NCBI RefSeq assembly: GCF_024349685.1
Contig: NZ_AP025944.1
Location: forward strand, 2,982,001-3,046,000
Direction: 5' to 3'
DNA: 64,000 nt
Source: Pseudomonas sp. LRP2-20
GTDB lineage: Bacteria > Pseudomonadota > Gammaproteobacteria > Pseudomonadales > Pseudomonadaceae
Of the stretch, positions 33,904 through 42,646 are shown in pieces. The position numbers and the translations under genes were made by a program. Position 1 is the stretch's first letter, and every line of letters starts with the position of its first letter. The notes under the pieces are model-generated. The model worked only from the letters and a program-made list of their open reading frames with translations. It made no database searches and had not been told where the DNA came from.

Positions 33904-34696
33904 ATCGGTGGTGGTGCTGACCGGGGCCAGTGGTGGCATCGGCCTGGAACTGGCCGAACAGCTGTGTTCGGCCGGGGCGCGGGTACTGGCGGTGAGCCGG
34001 CATCTGGGCAAGCTGGCAGGGCTGATGAACCGGTACCCGGATCGCTTGCGCTGGCAGACCGCCGACCTGCGTACTCAACAAGGTCGTGAACAGGTTGTCA
34101 GCCGCGCCCGTGAAATGGGCGGGGTCAACGTGCTGATCAACGCTGCCGGGGTGAACCGCTTTGCCTTGCTCGACCAGCTGGATGAGCACGCGCTCGATGA
34201 GCTGCTGGACATCAACCTCAAGGCGCCCGTGCAGCTGACCCGGGCCTGCCTGGCGCTGCTGCGCGAGCAACCCAGTGCGCTGGTGGTCAATGTCGGGTCC
34301 ACCTATGGCTCGATCGGCTACCCCGGCTACGCCACCTACTGCGCGAGCAAGTTCGCACTGCGGGGGTTCTCCGAGGCCCTCCGGCGCGAGTTGGCTGACA
34401 CCACGGTGAATGTGCTGTATGCCGCGCCCCGAGCCACCCGCACGGCGATGAACAGCAGCGCCGCGACAGCGCTCAATCAGGCGCTGAAGGTTGGCATGGA
34501 CGACCCCGCCGATGTCGCCCGCGCCGTGCTCGAGGCGATGCAGTCCGAGCGCAGCGAACTCTATCTGGGGTGGCCGGAAAAGCTGTTCGTACGCATCAAC
34601 GGCATGTTGCCAGGGGTAGTCGACCGTGCGCTGCGCAAGCAGCTGCCGGTGATCCGGCGATACATCGGTAGTCATTCCAGGGAGTCGAGCAAATGA
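33890..34696 (+). CDS. Short-chain dehydrogenase/reductase of the operon
   Basis: 268 residues; ATG 33890 with AGAGGTGCAGC, inside the end of the oxidase gene. VVVLTGASGGIGLELAEQL is the TGxxxGIG cofactor loop, VLINAAGV the NNAG-like motif, VVNVGSTYGSIGYPGYATYCASKFALRGFSEAL the catalytic Ser-Tyr-x3-Lys (YCASK). The sequence also resembles fatty acyl-CoA/aldehyde-type SDRs (FabG/DltE group). It probably reduces or oxidises a carbonyl made by the upstream enzymes. Four bases overlap with the next gene. Confidence 0.9.
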   Translation: MRLSESVVVLTGASGGIGLELAEQLCSAGARVLAVSRHLGKLAGLMNRYPDRLRWQTADLRTQQGREQVVSRAREMGGVNVLINAAGVNRFALLDQLDEHALDELLDINLKAPVQLTRACLALLREQPSALVVNVGSTYGSIGYPGYATYCASKFALRGFSEALRRELADTTVNVLYAAPRATRTAMNSSAATALNQALKVGMDDPADVARAVLEAMQSERSELYLGWPEKLFVRINGMLPGVVDRALRKQLPVIRRYIGSHSRESSK

Positions 34697-35334
34697 AGCG
34701 CCTGTTCATTGCCAGCCTACTGGCATTCGCCCCCTTTACCTGGGCGCTGGACCAAGCGGGCACACAACAGCTGAGCGATCTGCAGCAGCGCTGGGCGCAG
34801 ATCCAGTACCAGTTGCCGAAAGAAAAACGTGCCGCCGCCTTCGAAAAACTGGCCGTCGACGCCACGGCATTCGTTCACCGATACCCCGGCACACCCGAGC
34901 CCTTGATCTGGGAGGGCATCATCAACAGCAGCTGGGCGGGCGCCATTGGAGGCTTGGGCGCTCTGGGCAAGGTCAAGGCAGCGAAAGCCAGCCTGGAACA
35001 GGCCATTTCACTGGACCCCAACGCCTTGCAGGGTTCGGCGTACACCAGCCTGGGCACTCTCTACGACCAGGTGCCGGGCTGGCCAATCGGCTTCGGTGAC
35101 GCTGACAAGGCCGATGCGATGCTGCGTAAAGCGCTGCAGATCAACCCCAACGGGATCGACAGCAATTATTTCTGGGCCGATCATCTGTACCGGCAAAAAC
35201 GCTACCCTGAAGCCACCGCTGCGTTACAAAAAGCCTTGCAGGCACCGCCCCGGCCAGGGCGTGAACTGGCTGACCAGGGCCGACGCGCGGATATCGATGC
35301 TTTACTCAAGGCTATAAAGAGCAAACAGGATTGA
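34693..35334 (+). CDS. Periplasmic tetratricopeptide-repeat protein
   Basis: 213 residues with a signal peptide (MKRLFIASLLAFAPFTWA, cleavage before LDQAG). TPR-like helices: SLEQAISLDPNALQGSAYTSLGTLY near 100 and ADAMLRKALQINPNGIDSNYFWADHLYRQKRYPEATAALQKAL near 140. VPGWPIGFGDADKAD is a conserved insert that I have seen in a small family of TPR exoproteins. The only predicted exported protein of the operon, it may bind the product or sense its level for the adjacent kinase. Function unknown. Confidence 0.8.
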   Translation: MKRLFIASLLAFAPFTWALDQAGTQQLSDLQQRWAQIQYQLPKEKRAAAFEKLAVDATAFVHRYPGTPEPLIWEGIINSSWAGAIGGLGALGKVKAAKASLEQAISLDPNALQGSAYTSLGTLYDQVPGWPIGFGDADKADAMLRKALQINPNGIDSNYFWADHLYRQKRYPEATAALQKALQAPPRPGRELADQGRRADIDALLKAIKSKQD

Positions 35335-35336
35335 GT

Positions 35337-35999
35337 ATGCGGCTGCTGCTGCTTGAGGACGATACCGCGCTGGGTGAAGGCATCTGCGACGGCTTGCGCC
35401 AGGAGGGCTACACGCTCGACTGGTTGCGTGACGGTGTCAGTGGCTTGCATGCGTTGCAGCATGAAACGTTCGACCTGGCGATACTGGATCTTGGCCTGCC
35501 ACGCATGGACGGCATCGAACTGCTGCGGCGGGTGAGGGCAGGTGGCGACAGTTTGCCTGTACTGATCCTCACTGCGCGCGATGCCCTCGATGACCGCATC
35601 ACCGGCCTGGATGCCGGCGCTGATGATTACCTGATGAAGCCGTTCGACCTCAACGAGCTGAAGGCCCGTTTGCGTGCCTTGCTACGGCGCAGCGCCGGGC
35701 GGGCGAAGGTGCTGATCGAACATGCTGGCGTCACGCTTGATCCCGCCACCCAGCAGGTGCACTACAAGGGCGTCGAAGTCGTTCTGACACCGAAAGAATA
35801 CCGGCTTTTGCATGAATTGTTGGCGCAACCTGGCAAGGTATTCACCCGTGAACGCCTGACCCAGTTGCTGTACGGCTGGGATGAAGAGCCCGAAAGCAAT
35901 ACGTTGGAGGTGAACATCTATCACCTGCGCAAAAAACTGTTCAACGGCCTGATTCGCACGGTACGGGGAATCGGTTACTTGGTCGAGGTCAAGGCATGA
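35337..35999 (+). CDS. OmpR-family response regulator (QseB/PmrA type)
   Basis: 220 residues from ATG 35337. LLLEDDTALGEGI has the acidic pair, AILDLGLPRMDG the phospho-acceptor Asp51, ILTARDA and LMKPFDLNEL the remaining receiver motifs. The winged helix ends LTPKEYRLLHELLAQPGKVFTRERLTQLLYGWDEEPESNTLEVNIYHLRKKL...IRTVRGIGYLVEV. Partner of the kinase that overlaps it by four bases. Regulators of this group bind tandem hexamers, which are found at 31010-31036 upstream of the operon, so autoregulation is likely. Confidence 0.93.
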   Translation: MRLLLLEDDTALGEGICDGLRQEGYTLDWLRDGVSGLHALQHETFDLAILDLGLPRMDGIELLRRVRAGGDSLPVLILTARDALDDRITGLDAGADDYLMKPFDLNELKARLRALLRRSAGRAKVLIEHAGVTLDPATQQVHYKGVEVVLTPKEYRLLHELLAQPGKVFTRERLTQLLYGWDEEPESNTLEVNIYHLRKKLFNGLIRTVRGIGYLVEVKA

Positions 36000-37360
36000 G
36001 TTCGCTGCGTCAACGCACACTTTGGCGGGTCATGTTGTTACTGTTGCTAGGTACCGGCCTGTTGGCGTTCTATAACTTCCACGATAGTCGCCATGAAATC
36101 AACGAGGTGTATGACGCACACCTCGCCCAGAATGCGCGTTTGCTCCAAGGTGTCATGAGCTTGCCTGTGCAGGATGATGCCCGTGACGCGATGTATCGCG
36201 CATTCAATGAAGCCCTGGGCCAGGCCGGGCGTCATCGGGTAGGCCACCCCTACGAGAGCAAATTGGCGTTTCAAGTGTGGGAGGAGGGTGGTGGGCTACT
36301 GGTGCACACGCCCAGTGCGCCGAAATTGGACGCTCAGCCAACAACTCCAGGTTTCTACAACTTCACTAGCGAAGGCCAGCAATGGCGCGCTTTTGTGCTG
36401 CCCGTGCCGGAAAAGCACTGGGTCATTTGGGTGGGCGAACGCGACGATGTGCGCTACGACCTGATTGACCGCATTGTTCGCCACACACTGTTCCCATTCC
36501 TGCTCGGCAGCCTGGTGTTGGCATTGCTGGTCTGGGCCGCAATCGGCTGGGGGCTGCGGCCATTGCAGAACATGGCCAATGTGATCCGTGGGCGTCACGC
36601 CAACTCGCTGGAGCCACTGCAACTGGTGCCGCTCCCTACGGAGCTGGAGCCCATGCAGGCCGCCATCAACCGCTTGCTGGCACAGATAGAAGATCTGCTG
36701 CGTCGTGAGCATCGCTTCATCGCCGACGCTGCCCACGAAATGCGTACGCCCTTGGCCATTTTACGCTTGCATGCGCAGAACGCATTGTCTGCCAGCAGCG
36801 ATACAGAGCGGCAAAAGGCGCTGGGCTATTTGATGGGCGGCGTCGACCGGTTGAGTCGAGTGGTCAATCAGCTGCTGACACTGGCCCGTGTCGAACCTCG
36901 ACCAGGGCAACGCGCCGGTACCCGGGTCGATCTGGCCGAAGTGGTCACTGAGACCATGGCTGACCTTACACCGTGGATACTGGACCGCGGCCTGGAGCCT
37001 TCGCTGGATATCGACGAGGCGGATCATTCTCTGACCATCGACGCCGGCGCCTTGGGCATTGCGTTGCAGAACCTGGTGACCAACGCGGTAGAACATTCAC
37101 TGCCTGAGGGCCGTATAAGGGTATCACTCAGGCGCCTGGAGAACGTCTTCGAGCTGGTGGTCGAGGATGATGGATCGGGTATTGATGAAGCGAGTCTTTC
37201 ACGTGTGTTCGAACGCTTTTATAGCCGTAATAGCCCGAATGGCGCCGGGCTTGGGCTTTCCATCGTCGCGACCATCATCAACCGCTTGGGCGGGCAGGTT
37301 CGTCTGGAGAATCGAGCAACCGGTGGGCTGGCTGCTACGTTGTCGCTACCAATCACGTGA
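35996..37360 (+). CDS. Membrane sensor histidine kinase (QseC/PmrB type)
   Basis: 454 residues, ATG 35996. First helix at about 10-27 (MLLLLLGTGLLAFYNF), a periplasmic domain of about 130 residues, second helix near 160-182 (LFPFLLGSLVLALLVWAAIGWGL). A HAMP-like linker follows, then the H-box FIADAAHEMRTPLAILRLHAQ with the phospho-His near 246. The ATPase has N-box ALQNLVTNAVEHS, DDGSGI, FERFYS and GAGLGLSIV. Senses a signal in the periplasm and phosphorylates the regulator encoded just upstream. Last gene of the operon. Confidence 0.92.
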   Translation: MSSLRQRTLWRVMLLLLLGTGLLAFYNFHDSRHEINEVYDAHLAQNARLLQGVMSLPVQDDARDAMYRAFNEALGQAGRHRVGHPYESKLAFQVWEEGGGLLVHTPSAPKLDAQPTTPGFYNFTSEGQQWRAFVLPVPEKHWVIWVGERDDVRYDLIDRIVRHTLFPFLLGSLVLALLVWAAIGWGLRPLQNMANVIRGRHANSLEPLQLVPLPTELEPMQAAINRLLAQIEDLLRREHRFIADAAHEMRTPLAILRLHAQNALSASSDTERQKALGYLMGGVDRLSRVVNQLLTLARVEPRPGQRAGTRVDLAEVVTETMADLTPWILDRGLEPSLDIDEADHSLTIDAGALGIALQNLVTNAVEHSLPEGRIRVSLRRLENVFELVVEDDGSGIDEASLSRVFERFYSRNSPNGAGLGLSIVATIINRLGGQVRLENRATGGLAATLSLPIT

Positions 37361-37685
37361 CGTTACCGACTGCGGGTGTCCTGATGGTTATTCGCATCGA
37401 TGTTGTGTCGTTGATGCTTGAGATGATGCCAGCGAGTTGGCGGCAGTCTCTGTTGGGGACAGATGTAGCGGATGGGGTGACGCTACTGTAATACACTATT
37501 TAACATAATATGCATTATGCGCACATCCACACATAGCCACCGTGACGTGGGTTGGGCAGATTTCAAATCAGCCCAAGCCCCCATTGCCTCAATCCTTGTT
37601 CATTCCTGGTTTCACACGCTATCTTCAGGCCGATATCCAAGCGGCACCTTCCACGACGATCCATCTCCCGATTCAAGGACGTGCC
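37361..37685. other. 325-bp intergenic region with an AT-rich stretch
   Basis: Between the sensor kinase and the methyltransferase. The middle, 37490-37520, is markedly AT-rich and contains CATAAT-ATGC-ATTATG (37504-37519), a six-base inverted repeat around four bases. It may be a promoter/operator for the methyltransferase. No other gene is visible; the methyltransferase frame is open to 37542 but its ribosome site points to 37686. Confidence 0.4.
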
Positions 37686-38297
37686 ATGCCGCACCATCCC
37701 TCTGCCGACCAGATCATCGATCTCTATGACCGACACGCTCGCACCTGGAATGAATTGCGTGGCAATCGATTAACCGAACGTAAATGGATCGAACGCTTTC
37801 ATGCCTTGCTGTCGCCAACTGCGACGGTTCTTGATCTGGGCTGTGGTTCCGGCCAGCCCGTGGCACGCTATCTGATCGAGGCCGGCTTGGCCGTTACCGG
37901 CGTGGATTCCTCTGCACAGATGCTTGCTTTGTGCCGCAGCCGTTTCCCAGAGCAAACCTGGGTTCACGCAGACATGCGTACGCTGTCGCTTGATCGTCAG
38001 TACGCCGGCATCCTGGCCTGGAACAGCTACTTTCATCTCAAGCCGGATGATCAGCGCAGGATGTTCGCCGTTTTCCAGCGGCATGCAGCGCCCGCTGCGC
38101 TGTTGATGTTCACCAGTGGCCCGTCGCTCGGTGAAGCTTTGGGTGAGTTTCAGGGCGAAACCTTGTATCACGCCAGCCTGGATGCACAGGAATATGCTGC
38201 GCAACTGCATGACCACGGCTTTGAGGTCTTGGACCACATTGTCGAAGACCCAGAGTGCGGTGGCCAGACAATCTGGGTAGCCCGCCGCCATCGCTGA
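37686..38297 (+). CDS. Class I SAM-dependent methyltransferase
   Basis: 203 residues; ATG 37686 has AAGGACG in front. MPHHPSADQIIDLYDRHARTWNELRGNRLTERKWIERFHALL leads into TVLDLGCGSGQPVARYLIEAGLAVTGVDSSAQMLALCRSRFP, the SAM-binding motif I (D-L-G-C-G-S-G) and the acidic ribose ligand (V-D). LDRQYAGILAWNSYFHLKPDDQRRMF is the motif post I-II region. The substrate is unknown; similar proteins act on small molecules or antibiotics-like compounds. A 16-bp AT-rich palindrome follows the stop. Confidence 0.85.
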   Translation: MPHHPSADQIIDLYDRHARTWNELRGNRLTERKWIERFHALLSPTATVLDLGCGSGQPVARYLIEAGLAVTGVDSSAQMLALCRSRFPEQTWVHADMRTLSLDRQYAGILAWNSYFHLKPDDQRRMFAVFQRHAAPAALLMFTSGPSLGEALGEFQGETLYHASLDAQEYAAQLHDHGFEVLDHIVEDPECGGQTIWVARRHR

Positions 38298-38314
38298 TTT
38301 ATATGCTCTGATTT

Positions 38315-38350
38315 TATAACTACACTAAATAACCATTTAGTGTAGTTATA
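38315..38350. promoter_or_regulatory. 16-bp perfect AT-rich inverted repeat
   Basis: TATAACTACACTAAAT (38315-38330), loop AACC, ATTTAGTGTAGTTATA (38335-38350). It lies 18 bases after the methyltransferase stop and 170 bases before the porin gene. Its AT content is unlike the surroundings. It may be an operator for the porin gene, or a terminator-like hairpin lacking a T-run. Confidence 0.5.
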
Positions 38351-38519
38351 TGTAAGCAGCGCGCTATCTCCCCCGTCCTTGCCATTCTCCGGTTGCCGAA
38401 GATGCAATGTCGCCTAAAGTTCATAAGCATTCCGGTGTGAGCACAAAATGAATTTGCTGGTGCCCTGCCTCCTTTTTCTCGCAGGCAAGTTACCTCGTCA
38501 ATCAATGGAGAGTAGCGAT

Positions 38520-39818
38520 ATGAATGCCTACCCGCGCTGTGCCCCTCGCTGGTCACTCCCGGCAACGGCTTGCTCGCTACTGCTGGCCAGTTCCCAGGCT
38601 GTTGCCGGCGGCATTTTCATCTACGAAGCCGGACAGGAAGGCAATGGCCTGGCCAACGCAGGTTCTGCTGCATTGGCCAAAGACCCCAGCGTACTGATGA
38701 GCAATCCCGCGGGCCTTACCCAGTTGCAAGGCACTCAGATCAGCGCCAACGCCCAGGTCATTCTCGGTGATATCAAATTCTCACGGGATGCCAACAACCA
38801 GTTTGACGGCAATGAAGGCGGTAACGCGCTGCAGTACCTGCCCGGTGCCAGTTTGTTCATCAGTCATCAGATAGACGACCGCTCGGCCATCGGCTTTGGC
38901 ATGTATGGCAACTTCGGGCTGGCCCTGGATTATGACGATGACTGGGCCGGCCGCTACTTCACGCAAGAGGCCGCGATCATCGGGGTGTCCTTCCAGCCAA
39001 CGCTGGCTTACAAGTTCACCGATGACCTGTCGATCGGTATTGGCCCGCGCATCATGCTGGGCTATTACCGCACCGAGATGGCGGTCAACAACAACCTGCT
39101 CGGCGTGCTCGATCGGCCGGACGGGCAACTGGAATACAAGGACACGGACGTAGGCACCGGCGTCAATCTCGGCCTCCTCTACCAGCTGTCGCCGCGCACT
39201 GCGGTCGGCCTTGCCTACACCAGCAAGGTCAAACTGCAGTTCGAAGACAGCCCGCACCTTCGCAATATCACCAACCCCCTCATCAATGCAGGGCTCAATC
39301 GCCTCGATGTCGATTCGCTTGAACTGGACCTGAATGTGCCGCAAACCGTCACTGCAAGCATTGCCCACGACCTGGACGAACAGTGGAAGCTGCTCGGCAG
39401 CCTGGGCTGGCAGGACTGGAGTGACTTCGGCGATGTCGGGGTTGACGTCGATGCCAATGGTGGGGGTGTCAGCCGCACGGTGGACCGCAAGTACAAGGAC
39501 ACCTGGCACGCATCGGTGGGTGCGATGTATCAAGCCACGCGGCAAGTTCGCTGGAATGTCGGGTTGGGTTATGACAGCTCTGCCGTCGACGACAAGGACC
39601 GGACTGTCGACAACCCCATGGGCGAAACCTGGCGCCTGGCCACCGGCGTGAACTACCAGGTAGAGGAAGGTCTGGACCTCCATCTGGCCTACACCTTGGT
39701 GTGGCTGGGTAACATGGACGTCGATCAGACCAAGTCCCGTTCGGGCAATACATTATCCGGCACTTACAAGAACAGCGCCTTGCATATCCTCGGTGGTGGC
39801 GCGACCTGGCGGTTCTGA
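38520..39818 (+). CDS. FadL/OmpP1-family outer membrane transport protein
   Basis: 432 residues from ATG 38520 (GGAGAGTAGCG), with signal peptide ending SSQAVAGG. The mature start GIFIYEAGQEGNGLANAGSAALAKDPSVLMSNPAGLTQLQGTQI is the FadL hatch signature (N-P-A-G-L). The rest alternates short amphipathic strands to a C-terminal aromatic residue (GGGATWRF), as in outer membrane beta barrels. FadL proteins carry long-chain fatty acids or other hydrophobic compounds across the outer membrane. Given the acyl-chain enzymes of the preceding operon, it may supply or export a lipid, though it has its own promoter. Confidence 0.9.
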   Translation: MNAYPRCAPRWSLPATACSLLLASSQAVAGGIFIYEAGQEGNGLANAGSAALAKDPSVLMSNPAGLTQLQGTQISANAQVILGDIKFSRDANNQFDGNEGGNALQYLPGASLFISHQIDDRSAIGFGMYGNFGLALDYDDDWAGRYFTQEAAIIGVSFQPTLAYKFTDDLSIGIGPRIMLGYYRTEMAVNNNLLGVLDRPDGQLEYKDTDVGTGVNLGLLYQLSPRTAVGLAYTSKVKLQFEDSPHLRNITNPLINAGLNRLDVDSLELDLNVPQTVTASIAHDLDEQWKLLGSLGWQDWSDFGDVGVDVDANGGGVSRTVDRKYKDTWHASVGAMYQATRQVRWNVGLGYDSSAVDDKDRTVDNPMGETWRLATGVNYQVEEGLDLHLAYTLVWLGNMDVDQTKSRSGNTLSGTYKNSALHILGGGATWRF

Positions 39819-39877
39819 ATATTGACTAAGTGATCCCCTCACCCACTCATGGCGGCAACAAGGAGGCTCTGGATTCT

Positions 39878-40333
39878 ATGGAAGGTATCCGCGGCATGAC
39901 GCAAACCACGGCAGGTGGGCTGTTTGATCATCTTGTTCACTCACTTGGCGGGCACGAACCTGGCGAAGGCTATTCCTATAAAGAGTTAGTGAACGCCTTG
40001 GCGCTGCAGTCGCAAAAATGGGTACTACCCGGTTATGGCCTGGAGCAGAGCCGCCACCCGGACGCTTTGTTCAAGGGCGCGCTGCGCCGCCTCGCAACAT
40101 CCGCACCAACTGTCGGGCAGGCGCTCGTTGCGATCATGCGTTATATCTACAGTTGCTCGCCAACTGTTCACTACCGCCTGGAAAACAGGCCGGGTCAGTC
40201 AGTACTGATGCTCTATGGCCTGATACACCCTGAACAAGACAATCCGGTTATCGTCGAGCGGGCGATATTGGCGGCCACTCTGCTCATTGCGGAAGTTCGC
40301 GGCTGCGCTTTTCGCCCCAGAGCAGGGCAATGA
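39878..40333 (+). pseudogene. Truncated AraC-type regulator (sensor half only)
   Basis: A frame beginning MEGIRGMTQTTAGGLFDHLVH with AGGAGG about eleven bases ahead. It contains SRHPDALFKGALRRLATSAPTVGQALVAIMRYIYSCSPTVHYRLENRPGQSVLMLYGLI and VERAILAATLLIAEVRG, the N-terminal ligand-binding domain of a subgroup of AraC regulators. It stops after about 150 residues, before the DNA-binding HTH pair. The stop occurs where the sequence meets the opposing DUF2252 remnant. Probably non-functional. Confidence 0.65.
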
Positions 40334-40493
40334 CGTTGCGCTGGCGGGCAGGCTTCCATTTGCCATGGCTCTCTCGCGGCACCGCGGCGCGCAAGCGCTT
40401 GCCGTCGGCGACACGCTCCTCGCGGGCGCGGAAAACCTGGTTCGGTACACTGTCGTCTTTGTGCTTGCGAGCAGCTGCACGTCGGGATGCCAT
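40284..40493 (-). pseudogene. Truncated DUF2252 protein (first 69 residues)
   Basis: Starts MASRRAAARKHKDDSVPNQVFRAREERVADGKRLRAAVPRESHGKWKP and ends RQRNVIALLWGEKRSREL. The block G-K-x-L-R-x-x-V-P-R-x-x-H-x-x-W is how DUF2252 (kinase-fold-like) proteins of over 400 residues begin; they continue with L-V-P-I-R-Y-G-R-M, which is missing here. The frame closes 2-3 codons after the point where similarity ends. Its 3' end overlaps the AraC remnant by 50 bases, so this is the join of two deleted genes. Confidence 0.6.
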
Positions 40494-40726
40494 GATGCGA
40501 TCGACTCCTCTGGAATAAATCACTGCCCGCCCGCGAAGAACCAACGAAAGAACGGGGTCGGGCCGTCCGCCTGCATCACCCGCGCCCACGCCGGGCGGCT
40601 TTGACGTAAATACATATAAGCATCTCCCAGCTCACTGCCCCGCAACTTTTTCACCAATTCTTCACTGTCCCCGTACTTTTCCCTGCCTAGGATTCGCCGA
40701 CAATTTGCCTGCCCGCAGAGTCAACC

Positions 40727-42241
40727 ATGAATCTGAAGCGTACCGATCAACGCGCCTTGCTGCTGTTGCTGGCCGTCACCGCCCTGCTATTGATGCTCGG
40801 CCTGGGCAGCCGCGAATTGTGGGGGGCGGAAACCCGTTGGGCCAACATCTCCCTGCAGATGCTGCAAAGCGGAGACTACTTCGACCCCTACCTCAAGGGC
40901 GGCGCCTATTACGACAAGCCACTGCTGTCCTACTGGCTGATCACTGCCAGCGCCTGGCTGACCGGCGGCCTGGGGCCTTGGTCGCTGCGCCTGTCCTCGG
41001 TCGTCGCGGCGTGGTTGAGCGTGTGGTTGACCTACCTGCTCGGCGAGCGCCTGTTTCGCAAAGGTACCGGCCTGGTCGCCGGCTGGATGCTGGCCACAAC
41101 CTTCTATTTCGTGTTCTGGGCACGGGTCGCCACCGCCGACATCCTGACGGTGTGTGGTGTGCTGGCGGCGGTCTGGTGGTATTGCCGGGGGCCGGACGAC
41201 ACCCGCTTCTGGCGCTACGTCGGGTTCTTCGGGCTGCTGGCGCTGACGTCGCTGTTCAAGGGCCTGATCGGCTTCATCCTGCCCGGCCTGGTGTTGCTGC
41301 CGCATCTGCTGGGTCAAGGCCGCTGGCGTCGCCATCTGAACCTGCGCCTGTTGGCGGCGCTGCTGCTGGCCGGAGCACTTTATATGCTGCCGTTTCTGCT
41401 TTCGCACCTGTACGGCGCGCCAAACTACGGCGAGAGCGGCCTCGGGCTGGTGCTGCGGGAGAACGTGGTGCGGTTTTTCCAGCCTTTCGACAACCTCGGG
41501 CCGATCTACACCTACCTCGTGTACCTACCGGTCTACACCCTGCCCTGGGCGCCTTGCTGGATCATGGCCTTGTGGGTCGCCCTGCGCCATTGGCGGCACA
41601 TCGAGCCGGATACCCGCTGGCTGGTCCAGGGGCTTGGCCTGCTCATGCTGTTCTTCACTGCCAGCGGTAGCCGGCGCAGCTACTATGTGCTGCCGCTGGT
41701 ACCGTTCGCGCAGCTATTGGGTGCCTGGTGGATCACCCAGCGAATGGCCGTGGGCAAAGCCTCTGCGCGCAACCTTCGCGCCGGTTTCGCGGTGACTGCG
41801 CTGTTGCTGCTGGCGGTGCTGGGCATTCTGGTTCCCTGGAGCAATGGTGGCGGTGGCGTGATCCGCTTCGGTGAGGCTGTACGTGAACAGGCGAGCCGCC
41901 GGGCGCCGCTGGCGCAGTGGCAACTGGTCATGGTCGAGGTGGACAACAAGGTGCCCCTGTACCTGCAGACAGGCGGCGCCCCCTTCCATTATGTGGCGCA
42001 GACCGAGGATTACCCACGCAGTGGCGACACCGCCAGCCTGATGGCCTGGCTGGAGCGCACCAGTGGCAGGCACTGGGACCCACAGCGCACGATCATCGTC
42101 GCGCATTACCGCCACGGCGAGGCACCACCCTTTGGCTACCTGGAAAGCGATCACCAGGTCGTCACCACCCACCCCAGCCGTGGCGAGCAGTGGCTGCACG
42201 CCCGCGACGAGCAAAGCGTGGCCTATATTCCCAACGCCTAG
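40727..42241 (+). CDS. ArnT-like glycosyltransferase (GT39/GT83 family), upstream of arn
   Basis: 504 residues, start 40727 (weak AGAG site). About ten to twelve membrane helices. SRELWGAETRWANISLQMLQSGDYFDPYLKGGAYYDKPLLSYWLI is the conserved first periplasmic loop of ArnT/PMT enzymes: W-x-x-E-T-R with the catalytic acidic residues, and YxDKPxxxYWL. Such enzymes transfer a sugar from a polyprenyl-phosphate donor to lipid A or another acceptor on the periplasmic side. It differs in sequence from the canonical arnT at 47698 and lies 405 bases upstream of arnB. The acceptor is unknown. Confidence 0.88.
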   Translation: MNLKRTDQRALLLLLAVTALLLMLGLGSRELWGAETRWANISLQMLQSGDYFDPYLKGGAYYDKPLLSYWLITASAWLTGGLGPWSLRLSSVVAAWLSVWLTYLLGERLFRKGTGLVAGWMLATTFYFVFWARVATADILTVCGVLAAVWWYCRGPDDTRFWRYVGFFGLLALTSLFKGLIGFILPGLVLLPHLLGQGRWRRHLNLRLLAALLLAGALYMLPFLLSHLYGAPNYGESGLGLVLRENVVRFFQPFDNLGPIYTYLVYLPVYTLPWAPCWIMALWVALRHWRHIEPDTRWLVQGLGLLMLFFTASGSRRSYYVLPLVPFAQLLGAWWITQRMAVGKASARNLRAGFAVTALLLLAVLGILVPWSNGGGGVIRFGEAVREQASRRAPLAQWQLVMVEVDNKVPLYLQTGGAPFHYVAQTEDYPRSGDTASLMAWLERTSGRHWDPQRTIIVAHYRHGEAPPFGYLESDHQVVTTHPSRGEQWLHARDEQSVAYIPNA

Positions 42242-42646
42242 GTCAGTCTCCCGGCTCGCCGGTAAACCTGTAAGTAACGTCGACTTTCAGGTCAACTAAA
42301 CACACCGTTTAAACCCACCCAAATGGGTGTTTTGTGAATATTAAATTAATGTTCAGGCATACACTTAGATAGAAACCTGAACCTCAGCTGTCTGTGCTTG
42401 CAATCTCATGCGCAGGCGACTTATTTTTTATACTTCTTTCACAAAAACGGGCATACCCTTAACAGGATAAGTCACTGACAATCACTACGGCATGGATGAC
42501 TGAACCCCTCAGAAAAACCTGACTTGACGCAACACACCCGCTTTTAGCCCGTGCACTTGATGCAAAAATCCACTTTGCGTCTACGCTGGCAATTGAACCA
42601 ATAAAATCAATGGGTTCTGTCACTTTCCTGTATTACCGAGGTGCTC
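42242..42646. promoter_or_regulatory. 405-bp regulatory region of the arn operon
   Basis: No gene is seen, and the sequence is AT-rich compared with its surroundings. CACCC-AAAT-GGGTG followed by TTTT (42316-42333) is a short terminator-like hairpin after the preceding glycosyltransferase. The arn promoter probably lies between 42340 and 42600. PmrA-, PhoP- or ColR-type regulators control arn in other pseudomonads; I found no convincing tandem CTTAAG-type site here. Confidence 0.5.

Noticed and set aside
40604..40726. TTTTTCAC element upstream of the first ArnT-like gene as a ColR site
   Set aside because: The core octamer is there, but the preceding bases break the ColR consensus as I remember it, and I cannot verify the consensus here.
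42242..42646. PmrA- or PhoP-type tandem box upstream of arnB
   Set aside because: CTTAAC and ATAAG fragments near 42460 are not in the right repeat arrangement or spacing.
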